Source of the DNA: UBA6168 sp041752395
Lineage (GTDB): Bacteria; Bacteroidota; Bacteroidia; Chitinophagales; Saprospiraceae
Reading direction: 5' to 3'
NCBI GenBank assembly: GCA_041752395.1
Contig: JBGSWN010000223.1
Span: 1 to 64,000 of the forward strand
DNA: 64,000 nucleotides
The position numbers and the translations under genes were made by a program. Positions 33,976 to 42,613 of this stretch are shown here, one piece after another. Position 1 is the first letter of the stretch. Every line of letters begins with the position of its first letter. The notes below the pieces were generated by a model. The model saw only the letters and a list, made by a program, of their open reading frames with translations. It did no database searches and had not been told where the DNA came from.

Positions 33976-35997
33976 TCAGGCAGGTATGGTGAAACAAAAC
34001 TGGCTCCCTTTCCCCACTTCCGACTCCACCCAGATGCGCCCGCCATAGCCTTCCACGATGCGCTTGCAAACGGCCAAACCGATGCCGGAGCCGCCCATGT
34101 CGCCTTTCACGAAAAGGTCAAAAAGGCGGCCAATCCGCTCTGGTGGGATACCCTGCCCGTTGTCGGAAACAGTGAAAAGGTAGTCGTCGCCCTTTTCCTC
34201 GAAAGACACTTGAATTGTTGGCACCACGCCAGCCCGTCGGTACTTGACGGCATTGCCGATGAGGTTTTGGAAAAGCTGCACCATGCGTGGCTGGTGGGCG
34301 ATTACCTCCGGCAAGTCATGCGGCACATTCAACTGTACACCTGCTTCTTCAATTTGGGATAGCAGCGCCGAGCGCACTTCGGCCAGCACTTCGTTCAGTT
34401 CCACTTCCTCCGGTTCGGAGGCATCTTGTCCTGAGCGGGCGTAGCTGATGAGGTCTCGGCAGAAAGTGTGAAGCCCTTTGATGCTGCGGCGGGCTTTTTT
34501 CATGAAATCCAGCGCCTGCGCCTCGGGGAGCGAGCCGGGTTTATCATCCAAGAAAAAGGTGTAGTTGAGCGCCTGCGTGACGTAGCTCTGGATGTCGTGG
34601 GCGAGGGAGTAGCTGAACAGTTCGAGGTCGGCGTTGGCGGTTTGGAGCGCTTCCGATTTTTGTTCGAGCAGTTGATTGGTTTGGCCAAGCTCTTCGGCGA
34701 GGCGCTTGTTCTTTTGGGCGGTTTTGTGAATGTAAAAGACAGCGAAAGAGAGCAGCAGCAGTACCCCGGCAGCGGCGAAGAGGGCAATCTTGAAATTTTT
34801 TGCCCGCTCGGTTTCCTTTTCTTTTTCAAATTGGAGCTGTTTGTTTTCCAGTTCCTGCTCGGCGAGGTTGCTGGCCGTTTCCACCTCTGCCAGTTGGACA
34901 TTGTACATCTGCTCTTGAATGGTGTCCCGAATGGCGATATATTTTTGGTAGTAATCGAGCGCCTTGGCAGGATTGTCATTTTTTTCGATTTTGGACATCA
35001 ATTCATAATAGTCCTGCAAAATGAATTTCTCTCCAAAGTCGGCATTTTCGCTGATGACCAACTGGTTCAATATCCGCCTCGCCCTATCCGTTTGCCCGAG
35101 CGCTTGGTAGGCTTCACCAACAATGATTATTGCATCATTGAAATACGGTTCTTGCGTTTGTTGCTGATTTGCTTCTCCTATCAGTTCCAAGGCCATGCCG
35201 AGTGCCCGTTCCCGATTGCCTTTTTGGATTTGGGCATCTGCCAGGCGAGGTAGGAAGCCTTTACTTTTGAGGAATTGTTCCTCTTGCACGGCCAGTTGAT
35301 AAGCAAGGTTGAGGTAGTGTTCGGAAGAGTCCAATTGCCCCGTGTTTCCGAAAACATCTCCCATCCGTCCATAAGCAGTGGAAACGGCTTCAAGGTTTTT
35401 CGCCTTTTTTGCTGCGCTCAAATATTTACTGCACCATTCCAACGCTTTGTCCATGTCTCCAGAAACGTAGGTTGAATACCAAGATATCCTATCATACAGG
35501 TATAGCTTCTTTTCGTCCGTACAGTCCGAACATTTTGCCATTTCCCGTACGGCCCGCAACAAGCACTCATAAGCCTTGCCCATGTTACCTTCCTCACGAT
35601 AGGTACTGCTTTGGGTTGAGAGGAGGAGGAGTTTTTCGTTTGTCATCCCATATTCGTCTGCATAGGAAATCCCCGCTTGGAGAACGAGGTGGGAAGAATC
35701 AAACTTTCCCTCATAATAGTAAAGCTCGCCGAGCTGGGCCATGGCCACAAGTTGAAGCCCTTTCAGGCCACTTTCTTTTGCCTTCTGAATGCACAGTTTG
35801 AGATAAGGGGTAGCCTTTTTCCAGTCATCAGATTTGATGTAGATATGGTTGGAAATATTTCCCAATGCATTTGCTTCTGCGCCGGGGCCGATTGATTTGG
35901 CCGCCTCCCATTTTTGGAGCAAGGTATCCAATGTGCTTTGGGCGTTCAAGGCCCAAAACGGCAAAATGAGAAATGATATGGTACAGATGAATTTCAA
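33976..35997 (-). CDS. TPR sensor histidine kinase
   Basis: A 673-residue membrane kinase. Signal peptide MKFICTISFLILPFWALNAQ, then periplasmic tetratricopeptide repeats (~30-360), a coiled coil (~365-400), one transmembrane helix (~404-424), a second coiled coil, the dimerisation helix with phosphate-accepting H467 in FSYSLAHDIQSY, and an ATPase domain (~560-672) with the N box QNLIGNAVKY, G1 VSDNGQGIP and G2 GGSGIGLAVCKRIVEGYGG. TPR kinases of this kind in Bacteroidota are thought to sense through the periplasm. It is transcribed leftward; the divergent LytTR regulator at 36444 is the closest possible partner. A collapsed second copy lies directly upstream. Confidence 0.9.
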   Translation of the reverse strand: MKFICTISFLILPFWALNAQSTLDTLLQKWEAAKSIGPGAEANALGNISNHIYIKSDDWKKATPYLKLCIQKAKESGLKGLQLVAMAQLGELYYYEGKFDSSHLVLQAGISYADEYGMTNEKLLLLSTQSSTYREEGNMGKAYECLLRAVREMAKCSDCTDEKKLYLYDRISWYSTYVSGDMDKALEWCSKYLSAAKKAKNLEAVSTAYGRMGDVFGNTGQLDSSEHYLNLAYQLAVQEEQFLKSKGFLPRLADAQIQKGNRERALGMALELIGEANQQQTQEPYFNDAIIIVGEAYQALGQTDRARRILNQLVISENADFGEKFILQDYYELMSKIEKNDNPAKALDYYQKYIAIRDTIQEQMYNVQLAEVETASNLAEQELENKQLQFEKEKETERAKNFKIALFAAAGVLLLLSFAVFYIHKTAQKNKRLAEELGQTNQLLEQKSEALQTANADLELFSYSLAHDIQSYVTQALNYTFFLDDKPGSLPEAQALDFMKKARRSIKGLHTFCRDLISYARSGQDASEPEEVELNEVLAEVRSALLSQIEEAGVQLNVPHDLPEVIAHQPRMVQLFQNLIGNAVKYRRAGVVPTIQVSFEEKGDDYLFTVSDNGQGIPPERIGRLFDLFVKGDMGGSGIGLAVCKRIVEGYGGRIWVESEVGKGSQFCFTIPA

Positions 35998-36009
35998 TAA
36001 ATCAATTTT

Positions 36010-36247
36010 TCATGTTGGTATAGCGAAAAAAAAACGCTGCCTTCGCCCCATTCCGACTCCACCAAGATGCGCCTGCCGTACCCTTCCACGATTTGCTTGC
36101 AAACAGCCAGCCTGATGCCCGAGCTGCCCATGCCGCCCTTCTTACCGACTATTCACCTACCCGGAGCAGGTTGTCGGATTTTACCTGTGCCCCGACCATG
36201 ATTGGCAAAAGCAGGAAGGAAAGGGATATTGTGATTGTTTTTCTCAT
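36010..36247 (-). pseudogene. Collapsed relic of a second histidine kinase
   Basis: Two pieces in the same orientation. At 36149-36247 an ATG frame encodes a signal peptide, MRKTITISLSFLLLPIMVGA, followed by QVKSDNLLRVGE and a stop. Immediately after, at 36010-36146 in another frame, the code reads GGMGSSGIRLAVCKQIVEGY, GRRILVESEWGEGS and a stop, which matches the last ~43 residues of the intact kinase at 33976 (GDMGGSGIGLAVCKRIVEGY). A gene that once ran from signal peptide to ATPase has lost about 2 kb between its two ends. The remaining G2 box even keeps most of its glycines. It cannot be functional as a kinase. Confidence 0.8.
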
Positions 36248-36402
36248 CGGCAGCAGTTGACGAGTTCTTGATTCCGCAGCGATTTTAAGGAATTTGAGGC
36301 CAAATGTTATTCTTTAATGGTTTCGTGCAATAAAAAGCACACTTTTTGTAATAATGTGCAAAACCAAGCCAAACAGCAGCCCAACCCGCACCCGCCCAAT
36401 TT

Positions 36403-36430
36403 TTCATGTCTAAAACCTACCGTATTTTTG
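36403..36430 (+). promoter_or_regulatory. Putative promoter of the LytTR regulator
   Basis: TATTTTTG at 36423-36430 fits the -7 consensus TAnnTTTG; a TTTTTC stretch about 20 bp upstream is a weak -33 candidate. It lies 13 bp before the ATG, so the leader would be very short. Confidence 0.35.
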
Positions 36431-36443
36431 CAAAAAAACACAC

Positions 36444-37178
36444 ATGAAATCACTTTCTTCCATCAAGCTCATGGTGCTGGAAAACGAACCAGCCCAACTG
36501 GAAATCCTGGAGTTCTTCCTCCGGCGCATTGGCATTCTTGATATAAAAACGGCCAACACCTACCGCAGCGCAATCGAGCTATTTCGAAGTTACCAGCCAG
36601 ACGTGGCATTGTTGGACATTGAACTTGGCGAGGAGCGCAGCGGCTTGGATGTGGCACGCTACATCAAATCGGAAAGCAAAACACCTTTCCTTTTCATCAC
36701 TTCCAATTACACCTCGAAAATGTACGAGCAGGCAAGGGAGCTTGGCCCCCATGCCTTTATCAGCAGGGAGATGAATGAAATCAACCTCCGGCAGGCCATC
36801 GAACTGGCCGTGCAGCACTTGGGAGCTAGCGTCGCAACCGAGCAGCAGACCGCTAGCAGCGAGGATTTTTACGTAAAGTTCGGCTCCCAGTACAAAAAGG
36901 TGAGTCTCGACGAAATCCTTTGGGTAGAAGTGGACGGGCGCTATTCGGTCATCAAAACTTCCGATGGAAAAAAGACCCTAATCAATACCTCCTTGCGGGA
37001 CACCGTCCAAAAACTGCCAGCCAACCAATTCTGCCGCATCCACAAAAGCTTCGTGGTAAATCTTGACTGGGTTGATTCCGTAGATTCCGGCGAGGATGTG
37101 CTGTTCATCGGGAAGGAAGAACTTCCCATTGGCCGCAATTTCAAAAAGGAAATTTTGGGCCGGATGAAGAAGTTTTGA
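36444..37178 (+). CDS. LytTR-type response regulator
   Basis: A 244-residue two-domain regulator. The receiver (~5-125) has acidic residues E13 and E15 (LENEP) and the phosphate-accepting D58 in VALLDIELG; the switch threonine lies in FITSNY. The conserved lysine of the last strand is replaced by arginine (AFISREM), which is unusual. A LytTR DNA-binding domain follows (~140-244), with LDEILWVEVDGRYSVI, the RIHKSFVVNLDWVD strand typical of the family, and an LPIGRNFKKE ending. It should bind imperfect direct repeats in promoters. It is divergent from the TPR kinase at 33976 and convergent with the TolC gene (32-bp gap). Confidence 0.9.
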   Translation: MKSLSSIKLMVLENEPAQLEILEFFLRRIGILDIKTANTYRSAIELFRSYQPDVALLDIELGEERSGLDVARYIKSESKTPFLFITSNYTSKMYEQARELGPHAFISREMNEINLRQAIELAVQHLGASVATEQQTASSEDFYVKFGSQYKKVSLDEILWVEVDGRYSVIKTSDGKKTLINTSLRDTVQKLPANQFCRIHKSFVVNLDWVDSVDSGEDVLFIGKEELPIGRNFKKEILGRMKKF

Positions 37179-37210
37179 AAATTCGCATTCAACCTATTTT
37201 TGAGCAAATG

Positions 37211-38605
37211 CTACTGCCACAGCCCCGCTGCCCAGCGCAGTCCCGCCTCGGCCTTCTGTGCTTCGGCCTGCAATTTCGCCAGTTTCAGTTGCGCCTCGAT
37301 GAGCTTGTTTTCCCGTGAATTGACGAGGAACAGCGAACTTTCGCCGAGGGCGAACTTGTCGTTTTCTCCGGCCAGTAGTCGGGTGTAATTGTCCCGCATC
37401 TGCGTGGCGAGCAGTATTTGCTGGCGCAAATTGGTCAGTTCGTTTTGGTAGGTGTTGATTTTGTTGCTGATTTCCTGCCGCTTTTGCGCCAGCTGGTACT
37501 CGGCGTCCATTATTTTCAGTTCCGCCAATTGCAGGCCGCCCCGCTCCTTTCGGAAGAAAAGCGGGAACCCCGCCTGCACACCCCATTTGTAGTTTTGGAG
37601 GAAAAAATCGCCGTTGTCGGGCGAGAGGTCGAAGCCGTCACCGAGCAGGTTGTACGACACATCGAGGCGAGGTTTCAGTGCCTCCCGTTTCAGGCGTCGC
37701 TCCACATCGAGGCTCTCCAGCTTGAAGCGGTATCCTTGGACTTGCGGGTGTTGTGCCGCCAGCGAATCAGCGGGAGTAAGGGCGATTGCATCAACAAGCA
37801 GTCCCTCAGCCAGCGGCAAGGGACGCAGGCTTGTGTCCACAGGCATGGCCTCGCCATTTTCCCAGTTGAAATTTTGCAGCGCCAGACTGGCATTTTGAAA
37901 AAAGACCTGCGCAGCGCTCAGTTCCAGCCGTCGGTCTTGTACCTGGATGAGCGCCTCCAGCGTGTCAATGGCGGGCCGGTCGCCCTGCTCCCAACTGCCC
38001 CGGATGCCAGTATAGCGGGTCTCGGCGTTGCGGACGGCCTCCCGGTAGGTCTGCACCCACGCATCGGCCAGCGACCAGTTCCAGTAGGATTTCGTCGCTT
38101 CGAACAGCAGGTCGTTCAGGATTTGGCGCTGCTCCGCAACGTTTGCCCGCTGCAAAATCCGGGCTTGGAAAAGCCCTGCCCGCCGCTCGTCAATCACTAG
38201 TCCTTGTAGCAGCGTGATGGAAGCCCCGAGCACAGCTTGGCCATCGGCAGGCAGTTTGTTTTCTGGATTCAAAAAAACACCGCTCGAATAATTGTAGCCC
38301 AGTTTGCCCTCAATACCGTACCATGTGGGCAGTTTCAGGCCGCCTTCGGCGATGTTGAAATAGTTTTTTCCATCAAAACTCTTGCGCTCCCAATCACCGT
38401 ACACCTTTGGGTCGAAGCCGCCACGGGCCGCCAGCAGGGCAGCTTTTGACTCGGCGTCGAGCAGGTTGGCTTGCTTCGCAAATGGGTGGTTCGAGCGCAC
38501 TTGCTGGAGGAAGGCATCGGGCGACCATGTTTTTTGTGAAAAAACTGACCCCGAGAAAAAGGCCAAAACCGCAGCCAAGACAAAATATAATCGCTTCATC
38601 ATCAC
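37211..38605 (-). CDS. TolC-family outer-membrane efflux channel
   Basis: A 464-residue outer-membrane protein, the usual TolC-family length. Signal peptide MMMKRLYFVLAAVLAFFSGS with cleavage near VFSQ, then two repeats of long alpha-helical hairpins separated by beta segments (LGYNYSSGVFLNPENKLPAD; YKWGVQAGFPLFFRKERGGL), the second followed by a long coiled coil (QKRQEISNKINTYQNELTNL). TolC proteins form a trimeric tunnel through periplasm and outer membrane for export. Its start overlaps the stop of the HlyD gene by 4 bp (ATGA), so they are translationally coupled. It is the last gene of the ABC/pyruvate kinase/OMP/HlyD/TolC operon. Confidence 0.9.
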   Translation of the reverse strand: MMMKRLYFVLAAVLAFFSGSVFSQKTWSPDAFLQQVRSNHPFAKQANLLDAESKAALLAARGGFDPKVYGDWERKSFDGKNYFNIAEGGLKLPTWYGIEGKLGYNYSSGVFLNPENKLPADGQAVLGASITLLQGLVIDERRAGLFQARILQRANVAEQRQILNDLLFEATKSYWNWSLADAWVQTYREAVRNAETRYTGIRGSWEQGDRPAIDTLEALIQVQDRRLELSAAQVFFQNASLALQNFNWENGEAMPVDTSLRPLPLAEGLLVDAIALTPADSLAAQHPQVQGYRFKLESLDVERRLKREALKPRLDVSYNLLGDGFDLSPDNGDFFLQNYKWGVQAGFPLFFRKERGGLQLAELKIMDAEYQLAQKRQEISNKINTYQNELTNLRQQILLATQMRDNYTRLLAGENDKFALGESSLFLVNSRENKLIEAQLKLAKLQAEAQKAEAGLRWAAGLWQ

Positions 38606-39963
38606 TTCTTTGGCGTTTTTTCTTTCTCAGTGGGGACTGGACTGGTTTCATAAAAATCTGGTGGGAATCCGTTCACCTTTCGCCACATTTCATACCACAA
38701 CGGCACGTTGTTCAGCAGGGCCACGCATTGCGCCCCTCCGCCGGGCCGAAGGGCTGATGGCCAAGGTTTTAACACCTCGTCCGGTGCGACGAGGATGCGG
38801 TACGTGCTGTTCGCCCCGATGTTGTTGTCAATGGCGACCACCCTGCCTTCGAAGGTTCCAAATGTCAGGCCCGGCCAGCCGCTGAAGACTAAGGCGGGCC
38901 AGCCATCGAAGATGAAATTGACCCGGTTGCCGAGCGAGACGAGCGGCAGGTCAATCGGCTCGATGTACATCTCTACCGCCAATTTTGCGCCAGCAGGCAT
39001 GATGGTCACGATGGGTGCGCCCTCCTTCACCGTTTCGCCCACGCCTGCCACGATAGCTTGCGTGATGTAGCAATCCTGCGGGGCGGTGATGTAGTAAAAG
39101 CCGCTACGGAGGCGGTAGTTTTCCTGCTCCACCTTGAGTTTGTTGAGCTTGTTCTCCGCATCGAAACGGTCGCTGAGGGTGCTGAACTTGTCCGACTCTG
39201 CCTTGGCCACTTTGTTAGCGTACTCGTTCAGCACGGTCGAGAGTTCGATACGGGCGTTGTCGAGTTCATTTCGGCTGGTGAGCCATTTGTTCTCCGCCCC
39301 GATTTTTTTGGCGGCCGTCTCCTGCACTTTCAGGTTTCGCTGCTCGAAAGTGGTGAGTGGGATGAGGCCCTTGTCGTACATTTCCTTTGCCCGCAGGTAC
39401 TGGTTTTGGGCGATTTCGAGGTCAATTTTTGCCCTTGCCAGTTCGATGCTGTCAGAGGTGATTTTCAGTTGGCCTTGGCGCACCTTGTTGCGAAGCTGCT
39501 CGTTTTTGAACTTCAGCTCTTGTTGCATCGCAACAATCTGGTCTTGGAGCGCCGCCACTTTGCCCGTGTAGCTGCCCATTGAGCCTTCCACCGCTGCCAC
39601 CTGAGAGCCGGTGCGCCCCACGAGGTTCGGGTCGAAGTACTCCGTTTTTATTTCCGAGAGGTAAACAATGGTGTCGCCTGCCTTCACCAATTGGCCTTCC
39701 CGCACGTACCATTTTTCCACCCGCCCACCGATGGTGGCGTGGATGGTCTGCGGGCGCTGGTCGGGCAGCAGGGTGGTCACTTTTCCCTTGGTCTGGATGT
39801 TCTGCGTCCAGGGCAGGAAGAGCATGATGACGAAGATAACGAGCGTCACCACTAGCCAGCGCTTGAACATGCGGTTGGCAATGGGCAGGCTCGTCCGCCG
39901 GAAGGAGCGGTACTTTTGCTGGTCAACTTTGTCGAGGATGGATATATCTGAAATGTTCAGCAT
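38602..39963 (-). CDS. HlyD-family membrane-fusion adaptor
   Basis: A 453-residue periplasmic adaptor anchored by one N-terminal helix (~34-53, RWLVVTLVIFVIMLFLPW). It contains a lipoyl-like half (TIHATIGGRVEKWYVREGQL, VKAGD), a long coiled-coil hairpin (~120-290), the second lipoyl half (YYITAPQDCYITQAIVAGVG, ETVKEGAPIVTI) and a beta-barrel end. Such proteins bridge an inner-membrane ABC exporter and the TolC channel. The cytoplasmic N-terminus (MLNISDISILDKVDQQKYRS) is like that of bacteriocin/peptide-exporter adaptors. It overlaps the TolC gene by 4 bp and starts 16 bp after the OMP gene. Confidence 0.9.
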   Translation of the reverse strand: MLNISDISILDKVDQQKYRSFRRTSLPIANRMFKRWLVVTLVIFVIMLFLPWTQNIQTKGKVTTLLPDQRPQTIHATIGGRVEKWYVREGQLVKAGDTIVYLSEIKTEYFDPNLVGRTGSQVAAVEGSMGSYTGKVAALQDQIVAMQQELKFKNEQLRNKVRQGQLKITSDSIELARAKIDLEIAQNQYLRAKEMYDKGLIPLTTFEQRNLKVQETAAKKIGAENKWLTSRNELDNARIELSTVLNEYANKVAKAESDKFSTLSDRFDAENKLNKLKVEQENYRLRSGFYYITAPQDCYITQAIVAGVGETVKEGAPIVTIMPAGAKLAVEMYIEPIDLPLVSLGNRVNFIFDGWPALVFSGWPGLTFGTFEGRVVAIDNNIGANSTYRILVAPDEVLKPWPSALRPGGGAQCVALLNNVPLWYEMWRKVNGFPPDFYETSPVPTEKEKTPKK

Positions 39964-39979
39964 TTAAATCTTTCTTTTA

Positions 39980-40612
39980 TCAAAGATAATAGTTCACACC
40001 TGCCATCAGGCCCCAAGTGAGGTTTTTTCCCAATTCAGGGGTTAGCCCTTTGGGCTTGTCCACGTTCACTAAGCCCCACATGCCCCGGACTTCAATGGAA
40101 AAGGTCCATTTTTCACCGAAGGGAACTGCGCCGCCAACGACACCAATGAGATCGGTATCAAAACGGCGGTATTGCCCAAGCTCGTTGGTGCTGAGGTCGC
40201 CATAATCGGTGCGCTGGCGAATGAGGTAGTCCACCGAGGCACCGCCGCCTGTCACAAACTTGACCCCGGAACTGGTGGAATACCGCAGCATTACGGGCAG
40301 CGAGAGGTAGTCGAAGCGGTAATCGTCGCCGAAGTTTGGAGCGCCGGGGTTAGGGTTTGGGTCGCCACCCTCAAGCAGTGTCCCTTTGCGCTCAAAATTG
40401 GCTTCCAATCGCAGCACGACGTTCTCGGTCAGGTAATGGCTGACGTGTAGGCCGCCCATGAACCCCGGTTGGTAGTCTGTTTTGACATTGCCTCGCAAGG
40501 TGGAAAGGTTTTCGCCAAAGTGCAGTCCGACCGCCCAGTTTTGGCTTTCCGCCGATTTTGCGAAGCAAGAAAAGCAAAGTGTAAAGCTGATAAAAAGCTG
40601 TAAAGGCTTCAT
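39980..40612 (-). CDS. Outer-membrane beta-barrel protein
   Basis: A 210-residue protein when started at ATG 40612, which begins a good signal peptide (MKPLQLFISFTLCFSCFAKS); the frame extends upstream to 40699 but runs through repeat DNA. The mature part is a series of amphipathic beta strands (WAVGLHFGENLSTLRGN, FMGGLHVSHYLTENVVLRLE, GLMAGVNYYL at the end) in the PorT/OmpW-like outer-membrane barrel pattern common in Bacteroidota. It sits between pyruvate kinase and HlyD in the export operon; a link to export is suggested by position only. Confidence 0.8.
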   Translation of the reverse strand: MKPLQLFISFTLCFSCFAKSAESQNWAVGLHFGENLSTLRGNVKTDYQPGFMGGLHVSHYLTENVVLRLEANFERKGTLLEGGDPNPNPGAPNFGDDYRFDYLSLPVMLRYSTSSGVKFVTGGGASVDYLIRQRTDYGDLSTNELGQYRRFDTDLIGVVGGAVPFGEKWTFSIEVRGMWGLVNVDKPKGLTPELGKNLTWGLMAGVNYYL

Positions 40613-40625
40613 GGCAATTTTTTTT

Positions 40626-40722
40626 GAGTTGATAAGGGTTGATGAGAGTTGATAAAGGTTGATTAGTTCATCGGTCCGCTGGAAATCAACCTTTATCAAC
40701 TATATCAACCCTTATCAACCTT
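40626..40722. repeat. Inverted array of GTTGATAA units
   Basis: The left arm (40626-40665) has four units of about 10 bp, such as GAGTTGATAAGG and GGTTGATGA; the right arm (40685-40722) has the complementary series ATCAACCTTTATCAAC and so on. The arms can pair into a long hairpin. The right arm includes the last codons and stop of the pyruvate kinase gene. A similar direct array lies at 49923-49963. Confidence 0.7.
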
Positions 40723-42613
40723 GGTTGAAAAACCGCTCTGCAAAGCTCAATTTGCGCAGCAACGAACGCTTCTTCGTTTGATGGTCTTGCATCCGCAGCA
40801 TGATTTCTGTGAGTGCCTTGGTGGCTTCCACGATGTGTGCGCCCTTGTTGAGCATGATGCACTCGGCACGCTGCCCCATGGCGGCATCGGTGACTTCGGC
40901 TCGGGTAGGCAGGCCCGATTTTGCCAAGCCTTCCAGCACCTGTGTGGCCCAGATGACGGGTACGTGTGCCGCTTCGCAAACCCAAAGTATCTGCTCTTGC
41001 ACCTCCGCCAACCTGCCAAAACCGCACTCGATGGCGAGGTCGCCACGGGCAATCATCACCCCGCAGGATGGTGCTTGCATGGCGGACAAAAGCATGACAG
41101 GCAGGTTCTCGAAGCCCAGCCGAGTCTCGATTTTCAGCACGACGGCTGGCACTCGGTCTTTCCGGAGCACCTGCATACGCTGCACGAGGTCTTCCACGTC
41201 CTCCGGGTGGTTGGCGAAGGAGAGTCCGACCATGTCGGCGTGTTTTACCACAAAATTCAAGTCATCCAGGTCTTGTTCCGTCAGCGCCTTGATGTGGAGC
41301 TTGCTTTCGGGGAGGTTGATGCCTTTTTCGCTTTTCAGGACATCGCCGCCCGGCTTGGCCTGGGTGATGCGGACGAGCACTTGGCCCGGCTTTTTTTCCT
41401 CGATAATGCCACCGATTTTGCCATCGTCGAACCAGATTGGCTCGCCTTCGTGCACATCGTCCAGCACCGATGGGATGGAAATGCTGAGGGTAGCAGGTGC
41501 CGTCATCTTGCCATTTTTGTCAAAAATGGCATTCGTGCCATCCACCTGTTGTTTTTTGAGCATAAGTGCATCGCCGTTTTTCAGGGAGATGGTCGATGCC
41601 AACCGAGGCAGCGTATCGCCAACCAATCCAGTCGGCTGCTTGATTTTCGCCCCTTTTCGCTCCAGTTTCAGCGCCACTCTTGGGATAAAATAGCAGGTTT
41701 TTTTTACCGTAGCCAATACGCCATCTGCGTTGACGGTTTTGATTTTCATCCGGCGAAAGGCTCCTCTTGCATCGAGAAATTGGATGCGGTCGCCAGTTTT
41801 GCACTTTGCCAACCAAGCTGCTGGCAAGGGCAAGCAGGCATTGGCCTCCTTCGGGGCATTTGGTATTTTGACTTCGGCAAAAAGCCAGACAGATGCAGGT
41901 AGGATGGTTTCGCCAATATCGTTGCGGGTAGGGCGCACCTTCACCACCGGTGGCCCCGGAGCTATCGGCCCGGTACGTAGCTTGGGGCCGCCGAGGTCCA
42001 TGTGAATCTTGCAGTTTCTTCCGGTTGCCTCTGCGGCTTGTTTGATGTTGTCAATGATGCTCGACCAAACGGTGGTACCGTCGTGGGCGCAGTTGATGCG
42101 GGCGCAGTTCATGCCGTTGAGCAGCAGGTTTTTCACGAGGTCGTAATTGTGGGCGGCCTCGGTGGGCATGGTGACCATGATGCGCACCCGACGGCCTGGT
42201 GGCGGTTCGCCCAGCAGTTTTTCGGTGTTGCCTTCAAGCTTGATGCGACCCTCCCGGTAGCAGACGGGCGGTTTTTCCTTGGTGGTAAATTCACGTCCGG
42301 CAAGCACGTGCAGGCTGTGCAGCACGGTATCCACGGTGGCTTGCACCTTGCGTTCCGCCCTGCCCAGAGAGGAGAGGCCCCATTCGGAAAGCAAAAGCTG
42401 GAGGTCCCGCAGGTCGTGCATCCGAAAGGCCATGTATTGGAGCAAGTTTCGGGCGCTCATTAAATTGACCGGGTGCACCTTGCCGAGGTTTTTGTAGGCC
42501 ATTTCCTTGCGCAATAAATCGTGCCGTACATGCAGCAATTGCTTGATGATGGGCGCTATTTCTGGCGGGCCGCACGGGTAGCGTTCTTGAAGGATAGGCT
42601 TGTTTTTTTTCAT
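40715..42613 (-). CDS. Atypical pyruvate kinase with N-terminal extension
   Basis: A 632-residue pyruvate kinase relative. Residues 1-140 are an extra, mostly helical domain; the barrel starts at ~142 (VRIMVTMP) with MNCARINCAHD (R172, N174), MDLGGPKLRTG (D206, K211), a long B-domain insert (~225-440), KIETR (K494, E496), IARGDLAIECG (R523, D525), ATQVLE (T557) and LPTRAEVTDAA. The C-terminal regulatory domain is missing. K211 occupies the position of rabbit E117, where lysine marks potassium-independent enzymes; the Ser and Thr of the potassium site are also changed (A176, L207). It should convert phosphoenolpyruvate and ADP to pyruvate and ATP, though activity is unproven. Its start overlaps the ABC gene stop by 4 bp, tying it to an export operon. 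Confidence 0.8.
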   Translation of the reverse strand: MKKNKPILQERYPCGPPEIAPIIKQLLHVRHDLLRKEMAYKNLGKVHPVNLMSARNLLQYMAFRMHDLRDLQLLLSEWGLSSLGRAERKVQATVDTVLHSLHVLAGREFTTKEKPPVCYREGRIKLEGNTEKLLGEPPPGRRVRIMVTMPTEAAHNYDLVKNLLLNGMNCARINCAHDGTTVWSSIIDNIKQAAEATGRNCKIHMDLGGPKLRTGPIAPGPPVVKVRPTRNDIGETILPASVWLFAEVKIPNAPKEANACLPLPAAWLAKCKTGDRIQFLDARGAFRRMKIKTVNADGVLATVKKTCYFIPRVALKLERKGAKIKQPTGLVGDTLPRLASTISLKNGDALMLKKQQVDGTNAIFDKNGKMTAPATLSISIPSVLDDVHEGEPIWFDDGKIGGIIEEKKPGQVLVRITQAKPGGDVLKSEKGINLPESKLHIKALTEQDLDDLNFVVKHADMVGLSFANHPEDVEDLVQRMQVLRKDRVPAVVLKIETRLGFENLPVMLLSAMQAPSCGVMIARGDLAIECGFGRLAEVQEQILWVCEAAHVPVIWATQVLEGLAKSGLPTRAEVTDAAMGQRAECIMLNKGAHIVEATKALTEIMLRMQDHQTKKRSLLRKLSFAERFFNQG

